A stretch of DNA of 64,000 bases from Manis javanica. Lineage: Eukaryota > Chordata > Mammalia > Pholidota > Manidae. Below are positions 49,345-62,460 of this stretch, piece after piece. The stretch lies in the NCBI RefSeq assembly GCF_040802235.1, contig NC_133156.1, positions 189,417,851 to 189,481,850 of the forward strand, read 5' to 3'. The position numbers and the translations under genes were made by a program. The first letter of the stretch is position 1, and each line of letters begins with the position of its first letter. The notes beneath the pieces were generated by a model that saw only the letters and a list, made by a program, of their open reading frames with translations, ran no database searches and was not told the DNA's origin.

Positions 49345-52300
49345 TCTCTTTTTTTTATCATTAATCTACAATTACATGAAGAATATTATGTTTACTAGGC
49401 TCTCCCCTATACCAAGTCCCCCCAACAAATCCCATTATAGTCACTGTCCATCAGCATAGCAAAATGTTGTAGAATCACTACTTGTCTTCTCTGTGTTGCA
49501 CAGCCCTCCCCTTTCTCCCACCCCCCACATTATGCATGCTAATCATAATACCCCCTTTTTTCTACCCCCCCTTAGCTCTCCCTACCCACCCATCCTCCTC
49601 AGTCCCTTTCCCCTTGGTAGCTGTTAGTCTATTCTTGGGTTCTGTGATTCTGCTGCTGTTTTGTTCCTTCAGTTTTTCCTTTGTTCTTATATTCCACAGA
49701 TGAGTGAAATCATTTGGTATTTCAGTTTCTCCACTTGGCTTATTTCACTGAGCATAATACTCTCTAGCTCCATCCATGTTGTTGCAAATGGTAGGATTTG
49801 TTTTCTCCTTATGGCTGAATAATGTTCCATTGTGTATATGTACCACATCTTCTTTATCCATTCATCTACTGATGAACACTTAGGTTGCTTCCAATTCTTG
49901 GCTATTGTAAATAGTGCTGCGATAAACATAGGGGTGCATCTGTCTTTTTCAAACTGGAGTGCTGCATTCTTGGTGTAAATTCCGAGGAGTGGAATTCCTG
50001 GGTCAAATGGTAAGTCTATTTTGAGCATTTTGAGGAACCTCCATATTGCTTTCCACAATGGTTGAACTAATTTACATTCCCACCAGCAGTGTAGGAGGGT
50101 TCCCCTTTCTCCACAACCTTGCCAACATTTGTTGTTGTTTGTCTTTTGGATGGTAGCCATCCGTACTGGTGTGAGGTGATACCTCATTGTGGTTTTAATT
50201 TGCATTTCTCTGATAATTAGCGATGTGGAGCATCTTTTCATGTGTCTGTTGGCCATCTGAATTTCTTTTTTGGAGAACTGTCTGTTCGGTTCCTCTGCCC
50301 ATTTTTTAATTGGATTATTTGTTTTTTGTTTGTTGAGGTGGGTGAGCTCTTTATATATTTTGGATGTCAAACCTTTATCGGATCTGTCATTTACAAATAT
50401 ATTCTCCCATACTGTAGGGTACCTTTTTGTTCTATTGATGGTATCTTTTGCTGTACAGAAGCTTTTCAGCTTAATATAACCCCACTTGTTCATTTTTGCT
50501 TTTGTTTTCCTTGCCTGGGGAGATTCAAGAAGAGGTCACTCATGTTTATGTCTAAGAGATTTTTGCCTGTGTTTTTTTCTAAGAGTTTTTTGGTTTCATG
50601 ACTTACATTCAGGTCTCTGATCCATTTTGAATTTACTTTTGTGTATGCAGTTAGACAGTGGTCCAGTTTCATTCTCTTACATGTAGCTGTCCAGTTTTGC
50701 CAGCACCATCTGTTGAATAGACTGTCATTTCCCCATTGTATGTCCATGGCTCCTTTATCAAATATTCATTGACCATATATGTTTGGGTTAATGTCTGGAG
50801 TCTCTAATCTGTTCCACTGGTCTGTGGCTCTGTTCTTGTGCCAGTACCAAATTGTCTTGATTACTATGGCTTTGTAGTAGAGCTTGAAGTTGGGGAGTGA
50901 GATCCCCCCCACTTTGTTCTTCCTTCTCAGGATTGCTTTGGCTATTTGGGGTCTTTGGTGTTTCCATATGAATTTTTGAACTATTTGTTCCAGTTCGTTG
51001 AAGAATGTTGCTGGTAATTTGATAGGGATTGCATCAAATCTGTATATTGCTTTGGGCAGGATGGCCATTTTGACGATATTAATTCTTCCTAGCCAAGAGC
51101 ATGGGATGAGTTTCCATTTGTTAGTGTCCTCTTTAATTTCTCTTAAGAGTGTCTTGTAGTTTTCAGGGTATAGGTCTTTCACTTCTTTGGTTAGGTTTAT
51201 TCCTAGGTATTTTATTCTTTTTGATGCAATTGTGATTGGAGTTGTTTTCCTGATTTCTTTTTCTATTGGTTCATTATTAGTGTATAGGAAAGCCACAGAT
51301 TTCTGTGTGTTAATTTTGTATCCTGAAACTTGCTGTATTCCAATATCAGTTCTAGTAGGTTTGGAGTGGTGTCTTTAGGGTTTTTTATATACAATATCAT
51401 GTCATCTGCAAATAGTGACAGTTTAACTTCCTCTTTACCAATCTGGATTCCTTGTATTTCTTTGTTTTGTCTAATTGCTGTGGCTAGGACCTCCAGGACT
51501 ATGTTAAATAACAGTGGGGAGAGTGGGCATCCCTGTACTGTTCCCGATCTCAGAGGAAAAGCTTTCAGCTTCTCGCTGTTCAGTATGTTGGCTGTGGGTT
51601 TATCATATATGGCCTTTATTATGTTGAGGTACTTGCCTTCTATGCCCATTTTGTTGAGAGTTTTTAACATGAATGGATGTTGAATTTTGTCAAAAGCTTT
51701 TTCAGCATCTATGGAGATGATCATGTGGTTTTTGTCCTTCTTTTTGTTGATATGGTGGATGTGTTGATGGATTTTTGAATGTTGTACCATGCTTGCATCC
51801 CTGGGATGAATCCCACTTAGTCATGGTGTATGATCCTTTTGATATATTTTTGAATTCGGTTTGCTAATATTTTGTTGAGTATTTTAGCATCTACATTCAT
51901 CAGGGATACTGGTCCGTAATTTTCTTTTTTGGTGGGGTCTTTGCCTGGTTTTGGTATTAGGGTGATGTTGGCTTTATAGAATGAGTTTGGGAGTTTTACC
52001 TCCTCTTCTATTTTTTGGAAAAGTTTAAGAAGAATAGGTATTATCTCTTCTCTAAATGTCTGATACAATTCCGAGGTAAATCTGTCTGGCCCGGGGGCTT
52101 TGTTCTTGGGTAGTTTTTTGATTACTGTTTCAATTTCTTTGCTCGTAATTGGTTTGTTTAACTTTTGTGTTCCTTCCTTGGTCAGTCTTGGAAGGTTGTA
52201 TTTTTCTAGGAAGTTGTCCATTTCCTCTAGGTTTTGCAGCTTGTTAGCATATAGGTTTTCATAGTAGTCTTTAATAATTCTTTGTATTTCTGTGGAGTCT

Positions 52301-54771
52301 GTCGTGATTTTTCCATTCTCATTTCTGATTCTGTTGATGTGTTTTGATTCTCTTTTTCTCTTAATAAGTTTGGCTAGAGGCTTATCTATTTTGTTTATTT
52401 TCTCAAAGAACCAGCTCTTGGTTTCATTGGTTTTTTTCTATTGTTTTATTCTTCTCAATTTTGTTTATTTCTTCTCTAATCTTTATTATGTCCCTCCTTC
52501 TGCTGACTTTAGGCCTCATTTGTTCTTCTTTTTCCAGTTTCGATAATTGTGATGTTAGACTATTCATTTGGGATTGTTCTTCCTTCTTTAAGTGTGCCTG
52601 GATCGCTATATACTTTCCTCTTAAGACTGCTTTCACTGTGTCCCACAGAAGTTGGGCTTTGTGTTGTTGTTGTCATTTGTTTCCATATATTCCTTGATCT
52701 CTATTTTAATTTGTTCGTTGGTCCATTGATTATTTAGGAGCATGTTGTTAAGCTTCCATGTGTTTGTGAGCCTTTTTGTTTTCTTTGTAGAATTTATTTC
52801 TAGTTTTATACCTTTGTGGTCTGAAAAGTTGGTTGGTAGAATTTCAATCTTTTTGAATTTACTGAGGCTCTTTTTGTGGCCTAGTATGTGGTCTATTTTG
52901 GAGAATGTTCCACGTGCACTTGAGAAGAATGTGTATCCTGTTGCTTTTGGATGTAGAGTTCTATAGATGTCTATTAGGTCCATCTGTTCTAGTGTGTTGT
53001 TCAGTGCCTCTGTGTCCTTACTTATTTTCTGCCCAGTGGATCTATCCTTTGGGGTGAGTGGTGTGTTGAAGTCTCCTAAAATGAATGCATTGCATTCTAT
53101 TTCCTCTTTTAGTTCTGTTAGTATTTGTTTCACATATGCTGGTGCTCCTCTGTTGGGTGCATATATATTTAGAATGGTTATATCCTCTTGTTGGACTGAG
53201 CCATTTATCATTATGTAATGTCCTTGGTTCAAGGTCCTTCTGTTTCATTGCATTAAATATATCATGCCGTTCTCTTCTGGCCTGTAAGGTTTCTGTTGAG
53301 AAGTCTGATGATTGCCTGATGGGTTTTCCTTTATAGGTGACCTTTTTCTCTCTATCTCCCTTTAAAACTCTTTCCTTGTTCTTGATCTTTGCCAGCTTAA
53401 TTATTATGTGTCTTGGTGTTTTCCTCCTTGGGTCCTTTCTGTTGGGAGTTCTGTGTATTTCCGTGGTCTGTTCGATTATTTCCTCCCCCAGTTTGGGGAA
53501 GTTTTCAGCAATTATTTCTTCAAAGACACTTTCTATCCCTTTTTCTGTCTCTTCTTTTTCTGGTACCCCTGTAATATGGATATTGTTCTCTTTTGGATTG
53601 GTCACATAGTTCTCTTAATATTGTTTCATTCCTGGAGATCCTTTTATCTCTCTCTGTGTCAGCTTCTATGCGTTCCTTTTCTCTGGTTTCTATTCCGTCA
53701 ATGGCCTCTTGCATCTTATCCATTCTGCTTATAAATCCTTCCAGAGTTTGTTTCACTTCTGTAATCTCCTTCCTGGCATCTGTAATCTCCCTCCAGACTT
53801 CATCCCTTAGCTCTTGTATATTTCTCTGCATCTCTGTCAGCATGTTTATGATTTTTATTTTGAATTCTTTTTCAGGAAGACTGGTTAGGTCTGTCTCCTT
53901 CTCTGGTGTTGACTCTGTGATCTTGGTCAGCCTGTAATTTTGCCATTTCATGGTGATAGAGATAGTTTGCAGAGCTGGCACGAGTGACGGCTGGAAGAAC
54001 TTCCCTTCTTGTTGGTTTGTGGACTTCCTCTCCTGGGAGAACAGCGACCTCTAGTGGCTTGTGCTGGGCAGCTGCGCGCAGAAAGGGCTTGTGATTCCTG
54101 CCCAGCTGCTATGGAGTTTATCTCTGCTGTTGCAATGGGCGTGACCTGCCTCGTGCTGCTGCTCTGATATGGTGGAGCCGCATTGAAGGGGGAACAGCCA
54201 GGAGGCTATTTATCTCCATGAGGGGACTCCGTGTTCCCTGCTGCCCAGGGGTTTAGAGTGCCCAGAGATCCCCAGATTCCCTGCTGCTGGACTAAGTGTC
54301 CCAGGATGCTTCCGTCTGGCTGTGTGGTCCCTGTCCCTTTAAGGCTTCCAAAAAGCACTTGCTTTTCTTTGTCCTGGGTGCAACGTCTGCAGGGACCCGC
54401 TCACAGTTCTTACTGTCCTTTTTCCCTAGTTTCTAGCACCTCACACATGCACTGTGTCTGCGCTCTGGTACGGATGGCTGGTGCTGGGTATTTAGCAGTC
54501 CTGGGCTCCCTCTCCCTCCCCGCTGCAACTCCTCTCCTCCCGCCGGGAGCTGGGGTGTGGTGCGCTTGGGTCCCACTGGGCCGGGGTTTGTATCTTACCC
54601 CCTTTGCGAGGTGCTGGGTTCTCGCAGGTGTGGATGTGGTCTGGCTGTTGTCCTATGTCTTCTGGTCTCTCTTTTAGGAAGAGTTTTTTTTGTTGTATTT
54701 TCAAAAATATATGTGGTTTTGGGAGGAAATTTCCGCTGCTCTCCTCACGCCGCCATCTTGCCTCCACCCCC
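49345..54771 (-). mobile_element. Nearly full-length young L1, broken
   Basis: The 5' end begins GGAGGCAAGATGGCGGC (54768 downward), with a GC-rich 5' UTR to about 53990. ORF1 (coiled coil, then RRM-type reading) runs from about 53950 but frameshifts near 53590 and is cut at about 53225, where it joins ORF2 endonuclease sequence. ORF2 continues in pieces: NIYAPN and GDFNTPL, then SDHKG (endonuclease), PGPD and LIPKPGKD, then FADD (reverse transcriptase catalytic motif) and the C-terminus ending near 49690. Many stops and frameshifts: not active. The 3' UTR starts with TATCATTAATCTACAATTAC in reverse and differs from the other L1 copies here. Confidence 0.9.
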
Positions 54772-54790
54772 CCAAATGTTATTTTTTTTT

Positions 54791-55790
54791 TGAGTCATTT
54801 GAGAGTAAGTTGCAGGCATCATGCTTTTTATACCCCTGTATTCAGTGTATATTTTCAAAGAATGGGGACATTCTTATCCATAACAGTTACAAAATTCTGA
54901 AAATTTAATGTTGATATATGCTATTGTATAGGGACAGACTCAGTCTTCCTCCTGTCTCTTGACTACTCACACAGAACACTTCACTTCTGACACTTCTGGT
55001 CACCAAATATGTGGAGATTTTTCACACACCAAGGAGTTCTGCAACACCAGCTAGTTATCTTACAGTTTCACTCTAATTCTGACACTGTTTACCTGGAGAT
55101 AGTGTCAGATCCCACAGGTTAAGGGCTCAGTCCCATAGGACTGCTGCCCCTCCATGCCAGTTTCAATAGGTATGTCCCCCAGGTTACCCATAATTTCTGT
55201 CTGACTCGGCTACAGATCAGATGTTCCCATGATCTTCTTCTTACATTCAGTTATTTGCTAGAACAGCTCACAGAACTCAGGGAAATACCTACTTATGTGT
55301 ACCAGTTTATTATACAATGAAAGGTATGATAAAAGATGGACATCCAAGTAAAGAAATACATAGGGCAAGATCTGGGAGGGTCTGGAGTGCAGGAGCTCCT
55401 ATTTTTGTGTAGTTGGGGTTCATCACCCTCTCAGTACATGGGTATATTCACCATCCTGGAAGGTATGAGCTCCATAGTACTGGGATTTTTACGGAGGTTT
55501 CATCATGTAGGCATGATCAATGATTAACCCCTTCTCCAGCCCTGTTCCCTTTCTAGAGCGTTGTGGGAATGGATGAAAATTCCTAGCTTCTAATCATGGC
55601 TTGTTCTTTCTGGTTACCAGCTGTGATCCAGGCTCCATCTAGGACCCCATCTAGAGTAGAACAAAAGACATTCCTGTCATATCCAGAAAATTCCAAGGGA
55701 TTTAGGACCCCTTTTTCAGGAACCAGAATCAGAGATCAAATATTGACACAGTTGAAATGGGTAAATTCCTGGAAATGTATAATCTTCCAT
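54791..55790 (+). repeat. Old L1M 3' remainder, then LTR-like repeat, copy 1
   Basis: 54791-54960 continues the old repeat interrupted at 47520 (GAGTCATTTGAGAGTAAG). From about 54960 to 55770 follows an LTR-like sequence (GGTTCATCACCCTCTCAGTA, ATTCCAAGGGATTTAGGA). Its 3' half is the same family as 57100-57455. Confidence 0.55.
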
Positions 55791-55799
55791 GATACAATC

Positions 55800-57095
55800 T
55801 TTGATGACTGAATCATGAGGAAATAGAAAATCTGAATAGACAGATTACCAGCAAGGAGATTGAATCAGTAATCAAAAATCTTAACCCAAAACTTTGGAAG
55901 AAGATCCTCTGAATTCTAAATTTAAGAACCATAATAAAAAAAATGAAACAAGACAGTTTTTCATTACAGCTAATCTCGCCTAAAATTTTTTTTCAGTTAT
56001 CTACATTCTGAAGCTGAGTCTACTGACAGTCATAGTCCATGCTGAGAAAAATACTCTTGGGTTGATCATAAGAGTACATACAAGAAAACAATAAAAAGAT
56101 AAAGTATTTTGTCTAAAAAACAAATGAACAAAAAAACACCTCCTGACAAACAGGTATAGGACCAGATGATTTCAATGGTGAATTATACCAAATAGTCAAA
56201 TAAGATTTAATACCTATCCTTGCCATGCTTGTCCAAAAAACTGAAGAGGAGGGAATGCTTCCACACTCAGTCTACAAAGCCAGCACTACGTGGATATAAA
56301 AACCAGGCAAGGACACCACAAAAGAAGGAAATTATAGGCTAATATCCCTGATGAACATAGATGCAAACATCCTCAACAAAATAGTAAACTGAATTCAACA
56401 ATCCATTAAAAAGGTAATACATCATGATCAAGTGGGATTTGTTCCAGGAACGTAAGGATTGTTCAACTTCTACAAATCAGTCCAATGTGATATACTATGT
56501 TAACAAAATGAACAATAGGAATCATATTATCTCAATAGATGCCAGAGAAAAAGGCATTTGACAAAATTCAACTTCTGTTTATATTAAAAAAAATCTCAAC
56601 AAAGTGGGCACAGAAGGGAATATACCTGAACATAATAAAGGCCATATATAACAAACCCACAGCTAACATTAAATACAGTGTTTAAAAGCTAGAAGCTTTT
56701 CCTCTAAGATCAGGAACAAGGCAAGGATGCCCACTCTTGCCACTTTCATTCAACATAGTATTGGAACCCTTAGCCACAGCAATTAGGCAAGAAAGACAAA
56801 AGTCATCCAAAAGAAAGGAGGAAGTAAAACTGTCTCTATTATGGATGACATGACTTTATGTCTAGAAAACACTAAAGCCTCCACCAAAAGGCTGTTAGAA
56901 ATAATTCAGAAAAGTTGGCAGGATACAAAATCAATATACAAAGATCTGTGCTGTTTTTATACACAGATGAACTGTCAGAGAAACAATAAAAAATCCCATT
57001 TACGATTGCATCAAAAAGAATAAATACCTAGGAATATATTTAACCAAGGAGGTGGAAGACCTATAATAAGTCAATAAAGAACTATAATAAGTCAA
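55800..57095 (+). mobile_element. Old L1 ORF2 fragment, sense orientation
   Basis: Plus-strand L1 ORF2 text: ATAGGACCAGATGATTTCAA, ATGCCCACTCTTGCCAC, and GGATGACATGACTTTATG, near the reverse-transcriptase catalytic region. Frames are broken throughout. It sits between two LTR-like copies. Confidence 0.8.
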
Positions 57096-57097
57096 TA

Positions 57098-57460
57098 AAA
57101 AAAAAGTTCTCTGAGCTCTGTAGTTTAGGAATTTTTATGGAGGTCTCATTATTTAGTCATGATTGATTAAATCATTGACCATTGTTGATTAACTCAATCT
57201 CCAGCACCTCTCTCTTCCTGTGGAGATCCTGGGATGGGGCTTAAAGTTCCAGTGCTGTAATTATGCCTTGGTTTTTTTGGCAATCAGCACCCTTCCTGAG
57301 GCTATCTAGGAGCACCTCAGCCAAGAGTCATCTCATTAATATACCAAAGGCATTCTGTTATTCAGGAAACTCCAAGGGTTTTAGAAACTCTTGTACCAGG
57401 AAGCACGGATGAGACCAAATATGTATTTCTTGTATCACAATATCGTTCTAATTATCTACC
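57098..57460 (+). repeat. LTR-like repeat, copy 2
   Basis: GGAATTTTTATGGAGGTCTC, TCCAGCACCTCTCTCTTCC, GGAAACTCCAAGGGTTTTAG, AGACCAAATATGTATTTC: the same family and order as copy 1. Family not resolved; ERVL/MaLR class is likely. Confidence 0.55.
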
Positions 57461-57999
57461 TAATCAGTATAGACTCATGAATTCCTGTTTTAACTCAGTG
57501 GTTTACGTAAGTACATTAAGGGCTTATTTTTCTTTAAGTAAATGATTATGACTTTTTTCTAATTTGGCATGACTTAAGAAATGAATGAGCTCAAATAAAA
57601 ACAGAAGTTCTCTTATTTAGGACTCTTGGTTTTTTTTGTTTATTTTTTTAGAAACAGAGACCATCTCAGGTATTTTGTAATAGGAAGCTATACTGTAAGG
57701 ATTCACATAAGAAAAAGACCAATCTCGGCCACTTGACAAGACCTCAGGAGAACCCAGGAAAAACCAAACTGAGATTCCAATCCCACTCTTCTTTTTCCCG
57801 AAAAGAAACAAATAGGACAGTTATGTGAGCTTCATGGAAAGTAGAACTGATAGGCTATAGACTCTCAGGAAGTATGGGTTCTTGGTTATCTAATTATCCA
57901 TCTAGCTTTAGGAATTCACAGATCTACCAATAAGCTGACTCCTTTTAAAATTTTTCTGCTATTGTTCTGGCTGTTAACTATCTGGTGTATCCATAGTTT

Positions 58000-58075
58000 C
58001 TGAGAGACAGAGAGGGAAGGAGAGAAAGACAGAGAAGAGAAAGAGAGAGAAATTAAGAAAGAGAAAGAGTGAGTG
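58000..58075 (+). repeat. GA-rich purine tract
   Basis: Almost pure A/G over about 75 bases (GAGAGACAGAGAGGGAAGG and on). Confidence 0.85.
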
Positions 58076-60143
58076 TGTTAGATTGCCCTGGGAGGTCATC
58101 AGCATTGTTGTTTGGGTGGAGCTTCCCCCACCAGGCCCCTCATAGTTTGCTTACCAGTCTTCAGACTATGTCAGGTACCCATTCCTAGCCCACTCAGGTA
58201 TATGTATGTCGTGGGGGGGGGCAGTTGGAGAGGAGTAATTTTTCAGAACACATATTATTCCTTTTTACAGAACATCCTGTGACTACTTCCCCTTGTAGTT
58301 GGGCTGGTGAGAAGGGAATTTGCCTAAGTGGTTACTGTTGATGTAGTTGTCAGTCTGTGTCTGTGTGCTGGTTTTTCATCCTGCCAGGACTGAGCCCTGC
58401 TCTGTCTGTACCAGGCAATGTAAGCTGAGTGATATATTTTCTGAGTTATTTTCAGAATATTACTATTGTGATATTTATTTCAATTTATTTTAAATAATGA
58501 TAATGCTGAAATTGGTATGAAGCTGGGACAAGGATTTTCAATAATAGCTTGTATTATTCACCAAAAATATTCTCAAACCATATCTGTTAATTAAGTCTGC
58601 CTTATTAGTTTGGCCTTATTAGGAGGATAAAATAATTTATTTTCTTATAGTTTTCTGTTCTTACAGTATCATCATCATTTAGTATTTTCCTTAAAAAAGC
58701 TACTCAGTACTTCTGTGAATATCTGTGTAGACTGTTTGCAGTTAACATTTTCCAGAAGCCAAAACTAAGCTTTCCACAGTGTACAATTTGCCTTTGAAAA
58801 TTTCTTGCATTGAACACTTTTTCATGTGTTATTTAATATGACTGAAATAATAACTAATTGTTTAAAGTTCAGTATGTCAGTTAATTCCATGTATAATTAA
58901 AAACTTTAAATACATTAACATTTTACAACATAGTCTGTGATTGGCATTAGGACTGTTTGTGTTTGCTGTTCAAATACTCAGTATAATATTTGGTATTTGG
59001 ATAAAATATTTTCATATCAAGTATATTTGTTTAAAAATTTAGAGGGATATACTAGGGAGTTTGGAAAATTTGTATTTAACATAAAATTATTTGACTATTT
59101 CCAGATATTAAAAATACAGAATAGTTTTTAGGGACTCTCACAGGCTTATATGACAGATTTTGCAGTCTTGTACCCTTTAATAACGTTTCTTTTTCTGTCA
59201 TACATAAAACATTTAATCTCTAGGTCATGCTTGAAATGGGATAAAGGGAAGGAGATGAGATACCCTCTTAATTCTTTCCCAGAGAACATAAAACTATCCC
59301 ATTTCCTTTAAGTGGACTCTCTCAAATGATCAACTTTATTTCACAAGCGGAAACACATCTTTATTTTAAGGTACTACACTTTCCTTGTACATCATGTGAA
59401 TTATTAAGTGTGTTGACATTTAAAAAGCTGTCTGACTGAACTATTTACAACAAGCCCAGGCCAGCCAGGACTACTTTGGGAAGGGCATATAGACTTACTA
59501 AAGTTAAAACTACTACAAGGCAAGATTATTCTAGAGACATGAAGTCTGGGTTTTGGCTTCAGGAAATATCACTTTGGAAATTACTCTTGAGGTAGGATTA
59601 AATACAAAAGTTTGAAATAGACATCTAAAATGAATTAAGTTACCATACTGAGTAAACTCATTGCCAAGGAATTTTAAAAGATCATTTTAGTCACTGTTAC
59701 TTAAAATTACTTAAAGAATGTTTGAAAATGAATTGTGGAACTACCTTATAGGGAAGGCTTTAAAAGAACACAGTCTTTTCTGGCTGTGAAAATCTGATTT
59801 TGTTATTATAAGAAAGATTTTAATGAGTATATATTTACCCTATGTCTAATTGAAAAGATAAAACTACCTATGTGCTATAAAAAGAAAATAAGATCTTAAT
59901 GCCAAATTTTTAATTGTGCTCCCTATTGTAATGAACAACTAAGTGAAGAGTTAAGATACAGGAGTCTAGGATTCATAGTTTTCTGGATTCTTATTCTAAG
60001 TGATGGAAATTATCATACTTTTAATATTAGCTGTTTCAGTTTTTTATACTGTCTATAGCATATATTTATAGTGTACAGTGTATATACTATATACTACATA
60101 GTATATATGCCTGTGTATTTATATAGTTTGTATATATGTATAG

Positions 60144-60167
60144 TGTGTGTGTGTGTGTGTGTGTATG
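60144..60167 (+). repeat. (GT)n microsatellite
   Basis: About eleven GT units, preceded by TA-rich sequence. Confidence 0.9.
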
Positions 60168-61849
60168 TAGATAGATGTGCTCCCTGTAGTAGAGTACAAT
60201 ACATTTCTAAGCTATTTCTGTTATGTGATATAGGGAAATATATCAATGATCCTAAGTCTTTTTAGATATAGCAATAATCTAAGCAGCCCTTCTTTGCCAT
60301 GTCTTTTAAGGTTGTATTATAGAATTATTGGTGGCAATTGTGTATGTTTATGTTTATCTTAGCCCTCTACTAAGCAGACTATTATTAAAGGGCAAATTTT
60401 AATAGACAATGTAATTATGACTTTTATACAAATATAAAAATGTGTTTATTTGATTCATTAATTAATGACATGATTTTTGCCAGTTTGAAGTACCACATAT
60501 TTATAGTCAAATAAGGAATGCTAAAATGAATTTACAAGTGAATGAGAAACACGCAAAATTGATCAATATCCACTGAACAATAATGAGTACCAATTTGCAT
60601 TTTTATAGACAGGAATCATTTGTATTATCAAGTTACTACAAGTTAACTTCTCTCTCTACAGATTTATAAAAAAAAGCCTAGTCAATGACAAATGGCCAGC
60701 CTAGCCAAGATACCCTTTAAATTTCAGTTTTTCACAAATTTTCCTTAATATTCAATACTGTCTCCATCTCTAGTCCTTTATATTAACTTGATTTTAGTGG
60801 TTGTAGAGAGCAATTGTTTCATGTCTCCCAATTATTTCAGTTCAGTCATGTAAATTCTGTGAGGGCAGGCACCCAAAATGCATGAATCCGAATTCTGGGT
60901 CTAAATGCAAAAGTTGAATGGTTAAAACCTGTGCCCTGGTACAGAAAGTAGAATAAAATAGGGTTTTTATAAATCAAATCTTATTTTTATAGTAATGGAG
61001 GAGCCATTTATTTCAAGGAATCCAGCAGTGAATACTTTTGAAAAGCAGGAATCTCCTCCTAGTGGAATTAATTCCTCCTTGTTTTTTTAATTTTATAAAT
61101 GAGAGCTTTGTATATCAGATTTTAAGTTGGGCATAATTTTAACTCCAAAATAATTAGAAGCACTGAACTGTGATAGAAGCAAGCATGGCATGTTATTTTT
61201 ACAAAATCCTCATATTGTATGATTTTGCTGATGTTTGTTTCCTTGCCAACCATTTATACTTTCCACTTTATAATTACTAATAATATTAGGACCAGCTTAG
61301 AGTTGCTTGCCCTTCTCATTTTGGGGCAGTACCAAATATGGTGAGGTATGCTCTACCTACCTACCCCTGACAGAATGTGAGCCAGTCAGTCTTGCCCATG
61401 ACGTTGACTCTTAAGAGAGTGATAGATGTTGAATTAGATTAGATGACGCAGCTGTGGAGTATCTGACAGCTTGTTAGTTTGGAGGTGTAAAGTGGGGATG
61501 AGTGTTCACTGGGAGAGTTAATGCAATTGGTGTCTGCTGTCATTAAGCAAACAAAGAACAGAACTCTAGTAGAGTACCAAGTACCTGGTTATATTTCTAG
61601 GTATATGATCATTATCAAGTTTTATGTAGAACAAAGTGAAGTGTATATTATTGTATGTGGGCAAAATGGAAACTGCTGAAGTGTTTAGGTTGCTGATTGG
61701 GTACCTAATAGACCACATGAATCAATTTATGTAATAATAGCAATAACTATGAATATATCATTTTGAAGTATTATGACCCATCTTTTGTCTTATGGTCACA
61801 TGTCCAAGAATATCCTTTGAATATTTAAAACTTTTCTGGCATCTTAAAA

Positions 61850-62460
61850 TATGAGCTGCTTCTAGTAATAGTAGAGTAGCTCATATTGAACTAATCCTCC
61901 TGCAGAAAACCGTTATAAATTCTGGACAAAATACAAAACCCCCACAGCTCTCTGAAAGCACTGGAGAGTGGCCATAAGCAGGCAGAAACTGAAGATGAGT
62001 CAACACTTGGAAGGAGAGAATAACATTGTATAAATGAAAATGAGATTTTGTTGCCAGCAACCTGCACTACAAGAAATGCTAAAGGGAGTTCTTCAGGCTG
62101 AAGGGAAATGATACCAGATGGAACCTTGGATCTTCTGGAAGACTGAAGAGCATCAAATGTGGAAAGTATGTGGGTAAATATACTTATTTCTCTCAATTTC
62201 TTTAAAACACATATGACCGTTTAAGGCAAAAATTGTAACATTGTATTGTTAGGTTTAGAGCATATGTAAATGTAATACGTACAGTGATTGTAGCATAATG
62301 TTGAAGAAGAGGGATTGCAGTTTCCTGCATCTTACATGAAATGGTACAATATTAACTCTCAGTAGATTGTGAAAACCTAAGGATTTATGTTGTTATCCCC
62401 AGAGCAACCACTAAAATATAATGCAAAGAGGTATTGCTCAAATATAAGGTCAGCAGTTTT
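61850..62460 (+). repeat. Old L1 5'-region fragment, sense
   Basis: CTGGACAAAATACAAAACCC, AAGAAATGCTAAAGGGAGTT and CTTCAGGCTGAAGGGAAATG are typical of the upstream part of old L1M elements. Confidence 0.6.

Larger units (their letters stand above)
47521..54790 (-). mobile_element. Composite insertion: L1 plus ERV-derived 3' segment within a 19-bp duplication
   Basis: CCAAATGTTATTTTTTTTT occurs at 47521-47539 and again at 54772-54790, and the outer flanks join into one old L1M-type 3' sequence like that at 21185-21460. Between them, in minus orientation, lie an L1 from its 5' end (54771) to its 3' end (about 49345), then an ERV-derived segment ending at 47540 with AATAAA 18 bases before the A-run. 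Either one insertion carried both parts or the ERV segment entered the L1 tail later. Confidence 0.75.
57461..61845 (+). other. Presumed WDPCP intron, distal part
   Basis: No exon recognised. A purine-rich GA tract lies at 58000-58075 and a (GT)n at 60144-60167. The rest is AT-rich DNA with no feature I can name. Confidence 0.5.

Noticed and set aside
51330-53937. Several plus-strand frames of 80-117 codons
   Set aside because: They are antisense to L1 ORF1/ORF2 on the minus strand; Leu/Ser/Phe-rich text is typical of reversed L1.
54231-54677. Plus-strand frame of 148 codons
   Set aside because: Lies antisense in the GC-rich L1 5' UTR; no gene-like context.
60060-60180. TA/GT-rich stretch as a possible regulatory or origin-like site
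   Set aside because: Simple microsatellite expansion explains it.
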